From: Leptospira sanjuanensis
Lineage (GTDB): Bacteria; Spirochaetota; Leptospiria; Leptospirales; Leptospiraceae
NCBI RefSeq assembly: GCF_022267325.1
Contig: NZ_JAIZBG010000001.1
Coordinates: 1 to 64,000, forward strand
DNA length: 64,000 bases
Direction of reading: 5' to 3'
Within the stretch, counting starts at the first letter, position 1. Each line of letters opens with the position of its first letter. This document shows, piece by piece, positions 18,800 to 33,280 of this stretch. The notes beneath the pieces are model-generated. The model did not search any database and had not been told where the DNA came from. It saw only the letters and a list, made by a program, of their open reading frames with translations. The position numbers and the translations under genes are program-made.

Positions 18800-18981
18800 T
18801 CCGTTTTGATCCGCTGATAAACCGGTTCTTCATTCAACCCCGTTTTAAGAAAAAAATTCTTTCCAAAAGTATTTTCCCGAAATCAAAAACTGAAAAAAGT
18901 ATAGAAAGTCGCAAGAGTTTCGTCTGTTTTTAATACGACATCCGATAATATGGATGAATCAACTTTGGTGAGCGCATTTTC

Positions 18982-20661
18982 ATGAACCGATTTTTTTATC
19001 TTCTCTGCGCTCTTCCGTTCTTCTATCATTGTTCCGTCAAATCCATGGAGAACGCTTGCGATATAAGCGGTTCTCTCTTTTATAAAACCTTGTTTTTAAA
19101 TGTGATCGTTTCCGGAAACGCAAGCGTTTGCGGGGCGCAGATCGGTTTGCCTCAACCGAAAATTTTGAATCTGAGTTCCAAATCGCTTTTGAACACTGGA
19201 TTCTTGATCGGAGAAATGAATGCGAGTATGTCGGGAGTTCAGGTTTCTTTGGATGGCGGTCCGTTCTTAGACGCGCAGATCTCCGGCACACAATGGAAAT
19301 TTCAACTTCCCGCGGCCGGAGTTCCGTCCACAATTCCTTCTACGGGAGTTTGGAAAGATTGGAGTTTGCATACGATCTCGGCTCGCTCGGTTTTAGGTTC
19401 GAATACCTCTTTGCCGGTTTCCATTTCGGTTCAGAAAGGAAACAATAAAGATATAGACGGAGATGGATATCCGGACGCATTGATCGGTTCGCAAGCTGCA
19501 AACAGAGTACGAGCTTATCTTTCTCTCGGAAAGAACCGCGGTTTAAGTTCCGCAGTTACTACCATCAACAGCGCGAGCGGACTCGGTTATTCCGTCGTGC
19601 TCGGTGATTTTGACGGAGACGGATATGCGGATGCCGCGGCCGCAGGCGCCGGCTCCAACTTTGCATTATATCTTTCCAAAGGTGCATCCGCCCCGGGTCT
19701 TTCCACGACAAGCACCAGTCCGACGACGGTTGGAAACGGAATTCTTAATTTAACGGTCGGCGATATCAACGGGGACGGCTTTTCCGATTTGGTCGTCGGT
19801 TCGCCGTACAATGCGGGGAATATCGGAAACGTTTATACGTTTTTATCCAACGGGATCATAGGGCAAGGCGTTTCCTTTCAACAGCAATTGAACAATCCGG
19901 CCGTTGCAGGAAGCACGCAATTTTACGGTTATGCGGTCTCGCTCGGCGATGTGGATGGAGATGGTCGAGCCGATGCGATGATCGCTGCTGTCGGTTCGTC
20001 GCAGCTTGGGGCCAGTTTCGTATATCTTTCCCAAGGAAACAATTATACGACTTACTCTCAAACATTTCCGGGAACGACATCGAATCAGTGGTACGCGAAT
20101 TCCATTTTTGCAACGGATATCAACCGCGACGGTCTTTCCGATATGATCGTCGGCGCGTATCAAGAACCGAGCTTTGCCGGTTCGCCCGGAAAAATTTATA
20201 TTTATAGTTCCAACGTAGGAATTCTTTCCAACGTCATGAACAGTCCCATCGTCGGCGTTGCCGCTTCTGCGACTGGAACATCTGTAGGGACCGGTGACAT
20301 CAACGGCGATGGATTCTTGGATCTCTTCGGAGGCGGTTATACATATACGGGCGCTTTTCCCAATCAAGGGATTGTTTTGACTTTTTTATCCATGAACATC
20401 GGCGGAATCAGTTCGACTTCTTTGAACTCCTTAACGAATTCCGTGAACTTGGGTGAAATGGGAATGGCGATCGGATCGGCGGATATTGACGGGGACGGTT
20501 TTAGCGATGCGTTGCTCGGTGCGCCGAGTTCCGTTGGAGGGACGAACGTCGGAAACGTATATCTCTATTTTTCTGAGGGCGTGACCGGATATACGAGCGT
20601 TCCTCAAACGATGACCGATCCGGATGGCACGGGAACATTCGGAAGTTCGGTGGATTTATAA
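18982..20661 (+). CDS. Exported FG-GAP/VCBS beta-propeller protein
   Basis: Signal peptide MNRFFYLLCALPFFYHCSV, possibly a lipoprotein. After a 140-residue N-terminal domain come seven repeats, each with a calcium-binding-type loop of the pattern DxDGDGxxD: DIDGDGYPD, DFDGDGYAD, DINGDGFSD, DVDGDGRAD, DINRDGLSD, DINGDGFLD and DIDGDGFSD. This is the signature of FG-GAP repeats in integrin alpha chains, which form a seven-bladed propeller. Such proteins often bind ligands at the cell surface. The stop abuts the minus gene without any spacer. Confidence 0.88.
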   Translation: MNRFFYLLCALPFFYHCSVKSMENACDISGSLFYKTLFLNVIVSGNASVCGAQIGLPQPKILNLSSKSLLNTGFLIGEMNASMSGVQVSLDGGPFLDAQISGTQWKFQLPAAGVPSTIPSTGVWKDWSLHTISARSVLGSNTSLPVSISVQKGNNKDIDGDGYPDALIGSQAANRVRAYLSLGKNRGLSSAVTTINSASGLGYSVVLGDFDGDGYADAAAAGAGSNFALYLSKGASAPGLSTTSTSPTTVGNGILNLTVGDINGDGFSDLVVGSPYNAGNIGNVYTFLSNGIIGQGVSFQQQLNNPAVAGSTQFYGYAVSLGDVDGDGRADAMIAAVGSSQLGASFVYLSQGNNYTTYSQTFPGTTSNQWYANSIFATDINRDGLSDMIVGAYQEPSFAGSPGKIYIYSSNVGILSNVMNSPIVGVAASATGTSVGTGDINGDGFLDLFGGGYTYTGAFPNQGIVLTFLSMNIGGISSTSLNSLTNSVNLGEMGMAIGSADIDGDGFSDALLGAPSSVGGTNVGNVYLYFSEGVTGYTSVPQTMTDPDGTGTFGSSVDL

Positions 20662-21018
20662 CTACTTAATTTGTTTTTTCCATTCTTCCTCTTTAAAACC
20701 CACAAAGCCGAAACCGTCTCCGAGAACAAAAGGACGTTTTACTAAGTTTCCGTTTTTGGAAAGAAGTTCCAATTGTTCATCGACGGACATGGAACCGAGT
20801 TTGTCCTTGAGTCCCATTTCTTTGTAATCTCCGCCGGAAGTGTTGAAGAGTTTTTTCGATTCGTTGCCTACGTATTTCAACATCGTTTTGAGTTCGTTTT
20901 TTTTCGGAGGAGTTTCACGAATCGGAAGAACTTCCAATTCAACCTTTTTCCCGGAAAGAAATTTGAGAGCATTGCGGCAAGTGCCGCAGTTTTGATACTG
21001 ATAAACTTTGAGTTTCAA
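20662..21018 (-). CDS. ArsC/Spx-family protein
   Basis: A small thioredoxin-fold protein starting MKLKVYQYQNCGTCRNALKF with a CGTC active-site pair at the first helix. The start is TTG at 21018 on minus, with GGAG 8 bases ahead; an open frame further upstream lacks such support. Lengths of ArsC/Spx proteins (110-120 aa) fit this 118-aa protein. It lacks obvious marks separating arsenate reductase from Spx-type regulators, and a C-x-x-C is more Spx-like. Its stop directly meets the FG-GAP gene's stop. Confidence 0.78.
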   Translation of the reverse strand: MKLKVYQYQNCGTCRNALKFLSGKKVELEVLPIRETPPKKNELKTMLKYVGNESKKLFNTSGGDYKEMGLKDKLGSMSVDEQLELLSKNGNLVKRPFVLGDGFGFVGFKEEEWKKQIK

Positions 21019-21274
21019 GATGGTTTCTCCAAAATCGAGCCTCTTTGATCGTATGCGGAGGTCAAGTTTTCCAACGATTTTTATGGGCAAGGGAGAATCC
21101 CGTTTTGCAGTAAAGCACGGATTCATCCGATACCGATTTTCGAATCGACCGAATCTCCTCTTTTGATCGAGCGGATTGCGTTTATGAATGCGCAAAATTC
21201 TTCCTTTTGTCGAAAAATCTTTTCGTTGAAATGCTCGATTTAAACCGATAGGATTCTTACAGGTAGACTCGGGC

Positions 21275-22288
<1,014 letters not shown>

Positions 22289-22360
22289 TCGTGATCTAAT
22301 TTTCCGTTTTGGAAAGAAATTTCCTTCTCTTCTGAATCTTTTGAATGGAATCTTGATTGC

Positions 22361-24604
22361 ATGATCCGGATCTTAAACCTCATTTTAACCGCGTCGATTT
22401 TAGCGATTTGTATTTCCTGCGCGCCCGATTCCGATCCGGAAGTTTTGGATCTTACACAAGCCGAATGGAAAGCGAGTCTCGGCAATCATCTCAAAACTAA
22501 ATTAGAAAAATCGAATTCTTCCGTTTTCAATCCACAAACGAAAAGAAAGAACAAAGAACGCGAACCAAGCGTCTCCGAGGATTGGAAAACGATTTCAAGC
22601 TTTCCAGCCGGATTAAATTCTCTGTTCGGCATTCCCGAACAATCCGGATTTCACGATGCAACGGTTAAAATCGACTTTCCCATTCATACCGGATCGCAGT
22701 ATTTAAAACTTCCGGCTGCGATTTATTTTCCCGATATCGGAGAAAATTGGGAGTTATATTTGAACGGAGTTTTGATCCGAAAGGAACGATTTCCGGAACA
22801 CCCTGAACAAACTGAGGATTTGACACCGGCAATTCGAAGATCCCTAAAGTCGGTGACTTTACCGATTCCATCCGGAACCTTGAAGGAAGGAAAGAATACG
22901 ATCCTAATCTATCTCATCGGGGAATCGAATCTAACGCCCTACATCCAAAACGATCATTTCGGGTTTTATCACGCTAGCGGTTATCGAATCTCCTCGTTTC
23001 AGCAAATCTACGAATCCACATCCGAATATTTCGAAGTCTTTTTATACGGAATCTATTTTATATTCGGAATCTATCATATACTTTTCTATATAACCCGAAG
23101 ACAGGATTTGTATTATCTGTACTTCGGATTGTTCTCGTTCGTTTCCTCCGTGTATTTCTTTTCTTCCTCGAACTTGATCTTTCAAAAATTCGTGAACTCG
23201 AATTCCGATATGAACAGTTCTTTGTTCTTTAGGGTGGAATACGCTTCTTTGACGTTGATTCTCCCCTCTTTTTATTACTTTCTAAAGGAATATTTTTATC
23301 CGAAGGAAAAGGTCGGGATTGTTCCTCTTGCATTCGTGATACTTTCCATCGGATTGTTTTTAGGGATTTTGGCTTCTCCGTTTTCGTGGACTCATATCGC
23401 GTTGAAGGTCTGTCAGGTTTCGATGATCTTCTTTTTGTTTTATATTCTCTACTTCTCGATTCAAACCGTAAGAAGAGAAAAACAGGACGCGAAGAAGATG
23501 TTGGCCGGAATTGCGGCTTGTATCGTTTTTGCGGTTTGGGATTTGCTCGATTCGATCTTTAAGATAATCGGACTTCATTATCCTTTCTTTAAGATCGCCT
23601 ATTCTCTTTTTATCATCACGATCATCAGCATTCTTGTTTCGAGATATATTCAGCTCTATAAAGACGCGCAGCTCCTCAACAAAGAATTATCGAATCAAAA
23701 GGATGCGTTCTATCGGTTTGTTCCCGCGGATTTTATCCGAATACTCGATAAGGAATCGCCCGTGTCGATCGCGATCGGAGATAACAAGGAAAAGTCGATG
23801 ACCGTTTTGTTTTCGGATATTCGAAATTTTACGAGCATTTCCGAAGCGATTCGACCGAGTCAGACAATCGCATTCTTAAATTCTTATCTTTCCCAAATGG
23901 AAGATCTGGTTTATCAAACCGCCGGCTTTGTGGATAAATATGTAGGCGATGCAGTTCTCGCGCTCTTTGCCGATTACAACGAAAGAGTGGAAAAGGAGAA
24001 TTTCAATTCCGCTGACAATGCAGTCGAGTCGGCGATCAAGATGGTCAATGCGGTTCAATCCGGAAGGATGTTGGAAATTTTTTCGATTCCTTCTCCTTGG
24101 AATTTGGAAATCGGAGTCGGTATCAATACAGGTTCCTTGATTTTAGGAACGGTGGGAAGCGAACGAAGAATCGACACGACCGTGATCGGGGACGCGGTCA
24201 ATCTTGCGTCCAGGCTTCAATCTCTTACGTCCTTATATCAAAGTAGAATTCTCATTTCTCATCACACGTATTTGCAGCTTCACCGAATGAGCGAGGTCGG
24301 AATTCGAATGATCGACACGGTCTTTGTAAAGGGAAGAAATCAGCCCGTCGATATTTACGAAGTGTTTGAATCCGATCCGGATGATATCAAGGAATTCAAA
24401 TTGAAAACGTCCGATCTTTTATCGCAGGGAATCTCGGAATACAAGTCCGGTAAGTTCAACGAAGCTTCTAAAATCTTTAAACAACTCTACAGAGAAGAAG
24501 CAAGAGACAACCTTTCTAAGATTTATCTAAAGCGTTGTAAGCTGTATTCTTCGAAACCGCCGGAAGAAAATTGGGACGGAATTTTCCGTTTTCAAACAAA
24601 ATAA
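22361..24604 (+). CDS. Membrane adenylate/guanylate cyclase with extracellular sensor domain
   Basis: The 747-residue protein starts with a lipoprotein-like signal (LTASILAICISC), then a beta-rich extracellular domain (about residues 60-210), seven or so membrane helices (about 225-440), and a class III cyclase domain (about 475-660). The metal-site motif is SDIRNFTSISE, with VDKYVGDAVLALF and GDAVNLASRLQ further on. The arrangement resembles the 7TMR-DISM family of sensors. It should make cAMP or cGMP in response to an external cue; which nucleotide cannot be told reliably here. Confidence 0.87.
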   Translation: MIRILNLILTASILAICISCAPDSDPEVLDLTQAEWKASLGNHLKTKLEKSNSSVFNPQTKRKNKEREPSVSEDWKTISSFPAGLNSLFGIPEQSGFHDATVKIDFPIHTGSQYLKLPAAIYFPDIGENWELYLNGVLIRKERFPEHPEQTEDLTPAIRRSLKSVTLPIPSGTLKEGKNTILIYLIGESNLTPYIQNDHFGFYHASGYRISSFQQIYESTSEYFEVFLYGIYFIFGIYHILFYITRRQDLYYLYFGLFSFVSSVYFFSSSNLIFQKFVNSNSDMNSSLFFRVEYASLTLILPSFYYFLKEYFYPKEKVGIVPLAFVILSIGLFLGILASPFSWTHIALKVCQVSMIFFLFYILYFSIQTVRREKQDAKKMLAGIAACIVFAVWDLLDSIFKIIGLHYPFFKIAYSLFIITIISILVSRYIQLYKDAQLLNKELSNQKDAFYRFVPADFIRILDKESPVSIAIGDNKEKSMTVLFSDIRNFTSISEAIRPSQTIAFLNSYLSQMEDLVYQTAGFVDKYVGDAVLALFADYNERVEKENFNSADNAVESAIKMVNAVQSGRMLEIFSIPSPWNLEIGVGINTGSLILGTVGSERRIDTTVIGDAVNLASRLQSLTSLYQSRILISHHTYLQLHRMSEVGIRMIDTVFVKGRNQPVDIYEVFESDPDDIKEFKLKTSDLLSQGISEYKSGKFNEASKIFKQLYREEARDNLSKIYLKRCKLYSSKPPEENWDGIFRFQTK

Positions 24605-24627
24605 AAGCTCCGATTCGAAACGACTTT

Positions 24628-25161
24628 ATGAATTTCAAACGAACGGTCGCAGCTTTTAACAGCGGATATTTGCCGCAAATATCGTTGGCTCTTTTTTTCA
24701 TTGTGATCCTTCCGGCTTTTTCATCCGATCTTCCCGACTTTCGGCTCAAGGACCAAAGAGGAGATGTTCTCGAATCCAAAAAGCTCAAAGGAAAAATCGT
24801 TTTTCTATTGGGCTGTTCCTATACGGATATCGTCCTTTGTAGAAAACACGGTCGAAAGATTTACTGGAGAATGCAAAACCTCATCGATGAAAACAAGGAT
24901 CGAGTTGAGTTTGCCGCCTTTATCGATCTCCAAAACGCTCCGAACGAAGTACAAACTTATATCGATCAAAACAAATCTAAAAACTACGAATCGATTTTTT
25001 TGGATGAAAAAGGAGTGATTTCTTCCGGAATCCGGCGTAATTTTTCGTGGTTACGCATTTTTTCGGGGAACAAGAAATTAATTTTTGAATCCTATTACAA
25101 AGATGTGGATGATCGTACCGTAGACTCTCTATATGAAATTATTCGAAAACAAAGAAAATAG
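24628..25161 (+). CDS. Exported thioredoxin-like protein
   Basis: Start chosen at ATG 24628 since the earlier frame at 24571 overlaps the cyclase. 177 aa. MNFKRTVAAF is followed by a hydrophobic segment ending PAFSS, a signal peptide. The mature part has a redoxin-like layout: LPDFRLKDQRGDVLESKKLKGKIVFLLGCSY then strand EFAAFIDLQNAP and strand ESIFLDEKGVI. The cysteine pair is spaced C-x7-C rather than C-x-x-C, so oxidoreductase activity is uncertain. The stop overlaps the next gene by 29 bases. Confidence 0.6.
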   Translation: MNFKRTVAAFNSGYLPQISLALFFIVILPAFSSDLPDFRLKDQRGDVLESKKLKGKIVFLLGCSYTDIVLCRKHGRKIYWRMQNLIDENKDRVEFAAFIDLQNAPNEVQTYIDQNKSKNYESIFLDEKGVISSGIRRNFSWLRIFSGNKKLIFESYYKDVDDRTVDSLYEIIRKQRK

Positions 25162-26347
25162 ACTCGGCTTTCTCGTTTGTATCGTTCTCTTTTTTTCGAT
25201 TTCGAATTGTATTCAAAAAAAGCCTCAGCAAGCGGCATACTGGATTGAATATCTCGCGTATCAAAAGAACATCTTGAACGAATATCCAACGGGAGGAATT
25301 CGAAACGCTCTTTTCGGAAATTTGACTTCCGCGGACGAATCGATTCTCCAAGAAAAAAACGGATCTCTTACGATCGATTTTTACATCCGTAAAACGGGCC
25401 GCGGATTGCAAAACGTTTTGACTACAGAAAAAATTCCGGATCAAGTTCCGTATCAAATTCACGCGGAATATTTTCCCACTTCCTTTAAAGATCAAAAGAC
25501 ATATCGAATGAAACGAAGAACGGTTTCGATTCTTCCCGCATACAGTTATCATGATTTCTTTCAACACGTGGATCAGCTGCAGCATTTTCTTAGAAATCCT
25601 TCCAACGATTCGTTAAAGTTCGTTTCGATTTCAAAAGCGCATCGGTTTCTTTGCGGGGTTTCCCATTGCGATACGGGCAGAGCGGAGAATTCTTCCTGGC
25701 TTTTGTACGAGTTGAACGAAGCAACGGAGAATAGTTATCCGCAATTTTATAAACGGTTTCACAAAATCTTAAATCAAGTTTCGTATCGAATTACGATTTT
25801 CAAGTCAGGAGAGTTTTTAAACGGAATCGAACTGTACAACGAAGGAACAAAAACGTTTTTGAAAGTCCCCGATACCGAAAACGGCTACTGGAAAAATCCC
25901 GAAACGCTTCACATAAGAGTTTCGGTGTTTATACAAGTGTACGGACTCAAAATCGATATTAGAAGTTTAGGATATAAGCTTCGTTTTTTCTCATCAAAGA
26001 ATTATGAAAAAATCACCGGGGAATTTTCCAAGCTTCCGGAAAAGAAAATCAGCGGACGGTTTCTTCAGATTTTTCCGCCGGGGGTCGTGAATTGGTTCAT
26101 ACCGGGAAACATGGAAGAATATTTCGATCAACTCTTCCTTCTTCTTGTGCAAGGAAGCGAAGGAAACGGTGGAAATAAGTTCGAATCCGAATCCTTTCGA
26201 AGCGGTAACACAATGAAAGTCATCCTAAAATCACAAGCCGAGATTTTTAGAGATCGTTTTTCTCCCTTTCGTTCTTCGAATGAAAAAGACGATGAACCTT
26301 CCTTTTGGGAAATGCTTCAGAAGATTTTAATCGAAGATCTAACTTAA
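25133..26347 (+). CDS. Large lipoprotein of unknown function
   Basis: A 404-residue protein beginning MKLFENKENRLGFLVCIVLF with a lipobox FSISNC. No recognised domain. The mature part alternates strands and helices, with polar segments. It overlaps the thioredoxin-like gene by 29 bases, so translation may be coupled and the two may work together at the envelope. Confidence 0.75.
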   Translation: MKLFENKENRLGFLVCIVLFFSISNCIQKKPQQAAYWIEYLAYQKNILNEYPTGGIRNALFGNLTSADESILQEKNGSLTIDFYIRKTGRGLQNVLTTEKIPDQVPYQIHAEYFPTSFKDQKTYRMKRRTVSILPAYSYHDFFQHVDQLQHFLRNPSNDSLKFVSISKAHRFLCGVSHCDTGRAENSSWLLYELNEATENSYPQFYKRFHKILNQVSYRITIFKSGEFLNGIELYNEGTKTFLKVPDTENGYWKNPETLHIRVSVFIQVYGLKIDIRSLGYKLRFFSSKNYEKITGEFSKLPEKKISGRFLQIFPPGVVNWFIPGNMEEYFDQLFLLLVQGSEGNGGNKFESESFRSGNTMKVILKSQAEIFRDRFSPFRSSNEKDDEPSFWEMLQKILIEDLT

Positions 26348-26418
26348 AGTGCACTTGAAGTTTGTCCTTAAGAAGTGTATTTTATTCTCACTAAAGAATT
26401 AGAATATTTCTAAAGTGC

Positions 26419-26448
26419 TTGACTGAGAGTCTAAATTCCAGGATTTAT
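26419..26448 (+). promoter_or_regulatory. Possible sigma-70 promoter for the PuuD-like gene
   Basis: TTGACT at 26419-26424 followed by ATTTAT at 26443-26448 after 18 bases resembles a -35/-10 pair, about 70 bases upstream of the start. A perfect decamer palindrome AAGTGCACTT (26347-26356) lies further up. The match to -10 consensus is only fair. Confidence 0.3.
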
Positions 26449-26515
26449 TTTTAGTTCTGGCGCTCTGTCTTTTTAAAGCGCACAATCATATTTCATTCGA
26501 TGAATTGGAGGTATT

Positions 26516-27220
<705 letters not shown>

Positions 27221-27224
27221 GTCG

Positions 27225-27584
27225 ATGAGGATCACTGAAAATCGAGGCGGGTTCTCCCGCCTCTTACTCGTTTGCATTTCTTTGATTCTTTTATTTGCGA
27301 ACTGCAAAGAAGAAGAGAATCTTTCACCCGAACAAAAACTGATTTCCCAGGGAAAAGGTTTGTATGTGACTAATTGTTCCGCATGTCACAATCAAAATCC
27401 CGCAGTGGACGGGGCGGTTGGGCCTGCGGTTAAAGGTTCTAACTTCGAGTTGTTGAAGGCGAGAATTGTAAACGGAACGTATCCACCCGGATATACTCCG
27501 AAACGCACGAGCCAGATTATGACAAGACTTCCTTTGAACGACGATCAGATTCGAAGCATCGAAGCGTTTCTAAACGCTCCTTGA
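27225..27584 (+). CDS. Cytochrome c lipoprotein
   Basis: A 119-residue protein with a signal sequence ending LILLFANCKEE (lipobox). The mature part has one heme-binding motif CSACH near residue 49 and a downstream methionine in MTRLP, which may be the sixth ligand. It is immediately downstream of the PuuD-like gene and ends at a good terminator. It is likely anchored at the outer face of the inner membrane to take electrons from its neighbour. Confidence 0.85.
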   Translation: MRITENRGGFSRLLLVCISLILLFANCKEEENLSPEQKLISQGKGLYVTNCSACHNQNPAVDGAVGPAVKGSNFELLKARIVNGTYPPGYTPKRTSQIMTRLPLNDDQIRSIEAFLNAP

Positions 27585-27593
27585 TTCAACGAA

Positions 27594-27630
27594 AACATTA
27601 GGGATTTTGAATATCCCTGATGTTTCTCTT
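27594..27630 (+). terminator. Terminator after the PuuD-like/cytochrome c pair
   Basis: AACATTAGGGAT (27594-27605) pairs with ATCCCTGATGTT (27613-27624), a 12-bp stem with one T-G pair around TTTGAAT, followed by a T-rich run. It lies 10 bases after the stop at 27584. Confidence 0.8.
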
Positions 27631-27717
27631 TCTATTAGTTGATCTTTCAGAAGTCCGCATAAAGATGCGGAATCCTTTTCGGTGTTTTATCGAACCGAAA
27701 AATTCTTATTGTAATTC

Positions 27718-28566
<849 letters not shown>

Positions 28567-28586
28567 GGGCTTCTCTTCAAAAAAGA

Positions 28587-29498
28587 TTACTTTCGTTTTA
28601 GGATTTTCCAGAGCATATTACCGGAGGGAGTTACGTCCCTTTCCGTTCGGAAAGAACGGAGCCAGTCGTGCAAAGGTTCCTGTTTTACTGAATCTATAGT
28701 CATGCTTTCCGGCGACAATAAAAGATCAATCAAATGCCGGAAGCTTTCAAATTGGCTGAAGATTCTTTCTTGAGAGCATTCCAAAAAACGAGTACTGATC
28801 GTATGAAGTTCCACGTCGATCGGTTCAAAAACTTTTCCCGGTTTCCAGATTTCCTTATCGATGCTAAGAATCGAATGAATCGTAGAAATCTGTTTCGAAT
28901 AATCCACGTCGTCGAAAAGCTCCGAATACGTGTGCTGAATTTTGTTAAACGACGGAATCGTATCTACGTCCACCATGAATTCTGTCTCTTTATATTTGCG
29001 CGTGACGAAATCTACGATGACTCCGTTCTTCATTTCGAACGATTCTAAAGGAAGAATTCTCGCCGAAAAATAAATTCTCCGTGTTCGAACCGAAACCGTC
29101 TTTCCTTGCGCCGCGGGTTTTACGATCATCGAAGTCGGCGCACCGCCCAAATACGAAAGAATAAAACTGACGACGAAAACGAACTTCTTCTCATCGTCGA
29201 CTTTCGATGAAGGAAACTCTTTCACTAAGAAGAGCTGATTGGAATTCTTTTTAGGTTTCGCGATCGGAAGAACGTGACATTTCCGGATCAACTCGGGAAT
29301 CAGTTGTTCCGCTTGCAGAAGGAATTCTTTTGCAGCCGCAAAGTCCACTCCGTAGACCGACGTCGAAGGAAGAATGAAACTGTCTTCGAATTCGAAAAAG
29401 GAAGTATGAAGATTGTCGACGAAAATTTCGTTCGGGCGGTTTTGACCGGAGGCGGACGAAAGGATTCGATTCAACTCTTCGATTTGATTGAGTTCCAA
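28587..29498 (-). CDS. Conserved-looking protein of unknown function
   Basis: A 303-residue soluble protein with no signal peptide, membrane segment or family I can name. Its middle has hydrophobic strand segments FVFVVSFILSYLGG and SMIVKPAAQG, then basic residues. It is 20 bases upstream of the IMPase-family gene on the same strand, so both may be co-transcribed. Confidence 0.7.
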   Translation of the reverse strand: MELNQIEELNRILSSASGQNRPNEIFVDNLHTSFFEFEDSFILPSTSVYGVDFAAAKEFLLQAEQLIPELIRKCHVLPIAKPKKNSNQLFLVKEFPSSKVDDEKKFVFVVSFILSYLGGAPTSMIVKPAAQGKTVSVRTRRIYFSARILPLESFEMKNGVIVDFVTRKYKETEFMVDVDTIPSFNKIQHTYSELFDDVDYSKQISTIHSILSIDKEIWKPGKVFEPIDVELHTISTRFLECSQERIFSQFESFRHLIDLLLSPESMTIDSVKQEPLHDWLRSFRTERDVTPSGNMLWKILKRK

Positions 29499-29638
29499 GT
29501 TTTCCTACCGTTTCAATTTTGATAAACGACATGATCCGTATAAGATCCGTTTTTCAATTCGATTTTCCAGTTCACGGCGCGTCCAAAACTAAATCATACT
29601 TTGACGGAAATACATGCTGCAAGAACTCGGCGGAACTT

Positions 29639-31615
<1,977 letters not shown>

Positions 31616-31806
31616 TCCATTCTCCTTTGCGTTTCGGAAAGAGATTTCATCCGAGCCACAATCTGAAAAGAAAGAAAACCGGGATTGCCGTAAGTCTAAA
31701 AGAAAAAATACTGTCTTTTCTAGAAATGTCTGAGAGGATACGGATGACGTAGATCGCAACGGTTTACGCAACCTCGACTCTCATTTCGCATTCGCAAAAG
31801 GATTCC

Positions 31807-32664
<858 letters not shown>

Positions 32665-32671
32665 GGATGAA

Positions 32672-33280
32672 TTGGAACTCGAATTTCGAAATTTGAAACT
32701 GGAAGACTTAGACAAACCCGCAAACTTTCTCGTGCCGATTATTCTTTCCGCTTTGGAGCAAACGCTTCATCCTATTTTATTATTTACGGGCCAAATGGGC
32801 GCGGGTAAGACAACGTTCACTTCCAAATTGGTAAAGAAGATTTCTCCGAACGCAAACGTAAATTCTCCAACGTACACTCTTGTGAACGAGTATCCGATTC
32901 CGATTCGTTTAAGCGAAGAATTCTCTCTTTTAAAATCGGATCGGGTTGTTACGGAAAAATCGCCCTCCGAAGAAAGTCGGAGGGACGGATCGGCCACGGA
33001 AGAAATATCGAAATTTTATCACTTCGATCTGCATCGTTTGAAATCCCCCGCGGAACTGGAAGACCTCGGATTTGAGGAAATCTGGAAACGGCCCGGGGTT
33101 TCCATCGTAGAATGGTGGCAAATCGCAAAAGAAGAATTGGAATCGTTTCCGTTGAAATTCGAAGCGGAATTCAAAACCGTTTCCGAAGAGGAAAGAAATA
33201 TTACATTCAAAAGTTATGATATAGAAAAATTTCCAAGTCTGAAAAATCTTTGGAAAACATCGAAAGGGAATCCTGTATGA
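32672..33280 (+). CDS. tsaE: tRNA t6A biosynthesis ATPase TsaE with an extra insert
   Basis: TsaE is the ATPase of the TsaBDE complex. Walker A GQMGAGKTT and the SPTYTLVNEY motif are present, and the FDLHRLKSPAELEDLGFEE stretch is typical. Between VNEY and YHFDLHRL there is an unusual insert of about 35 residues containing SPSEESRRDGS, whose codons form a perfect DNA hairpin. I start at TTG 32672, which has GAGG 5 bases ahead; a GTG at 32651 would overlap hslO. The stop overlaps the tsaB start in ATGA. Confidence 0.88.
   Translation: MELEFRNLKLEDLDKPANFLVPIILSALEQTLHPILLFTGQMGAGKTTFTSKLVKKISPNANVNSPTYTLVNEYPIPIRLSEEFSLLKSDRVVTEKSPSEESRRDGSATEEISKFYHFDLHRLKSPAELEDLGFEEIWKRPGVSIVEWWQIAKEELESFPLKFEAEFKTVSEEERNITFKSYDIEKFPSLKNLWKTSKGNPV
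32963..32984 (+). repeat. Perfect 8-bp inverted repeat inside the tsaE insert
   Basis: CCCTCCGA (32963-32970), loop AGAAAG, then TCGGAGGG (32977-32984). It lies exactly in the part of tsaE that is not found in usual TsaE proteins, suggesting a palindromic sequence inserted in frame. This is an inference from one gene without alignment. Confidence 0.5.

Noticed and set aside
22289..22330. GGAAA/TTTCC stem after fliG
   Set aside because: Only 5-6 weak pairs and no T run.
26347..26356. AAGTGCACTT palindrome overlapping the end of the lipoprotein gene
   Set aside because: A decamer palindrome is expected by chance in this length; no second copy supports it as an operator.
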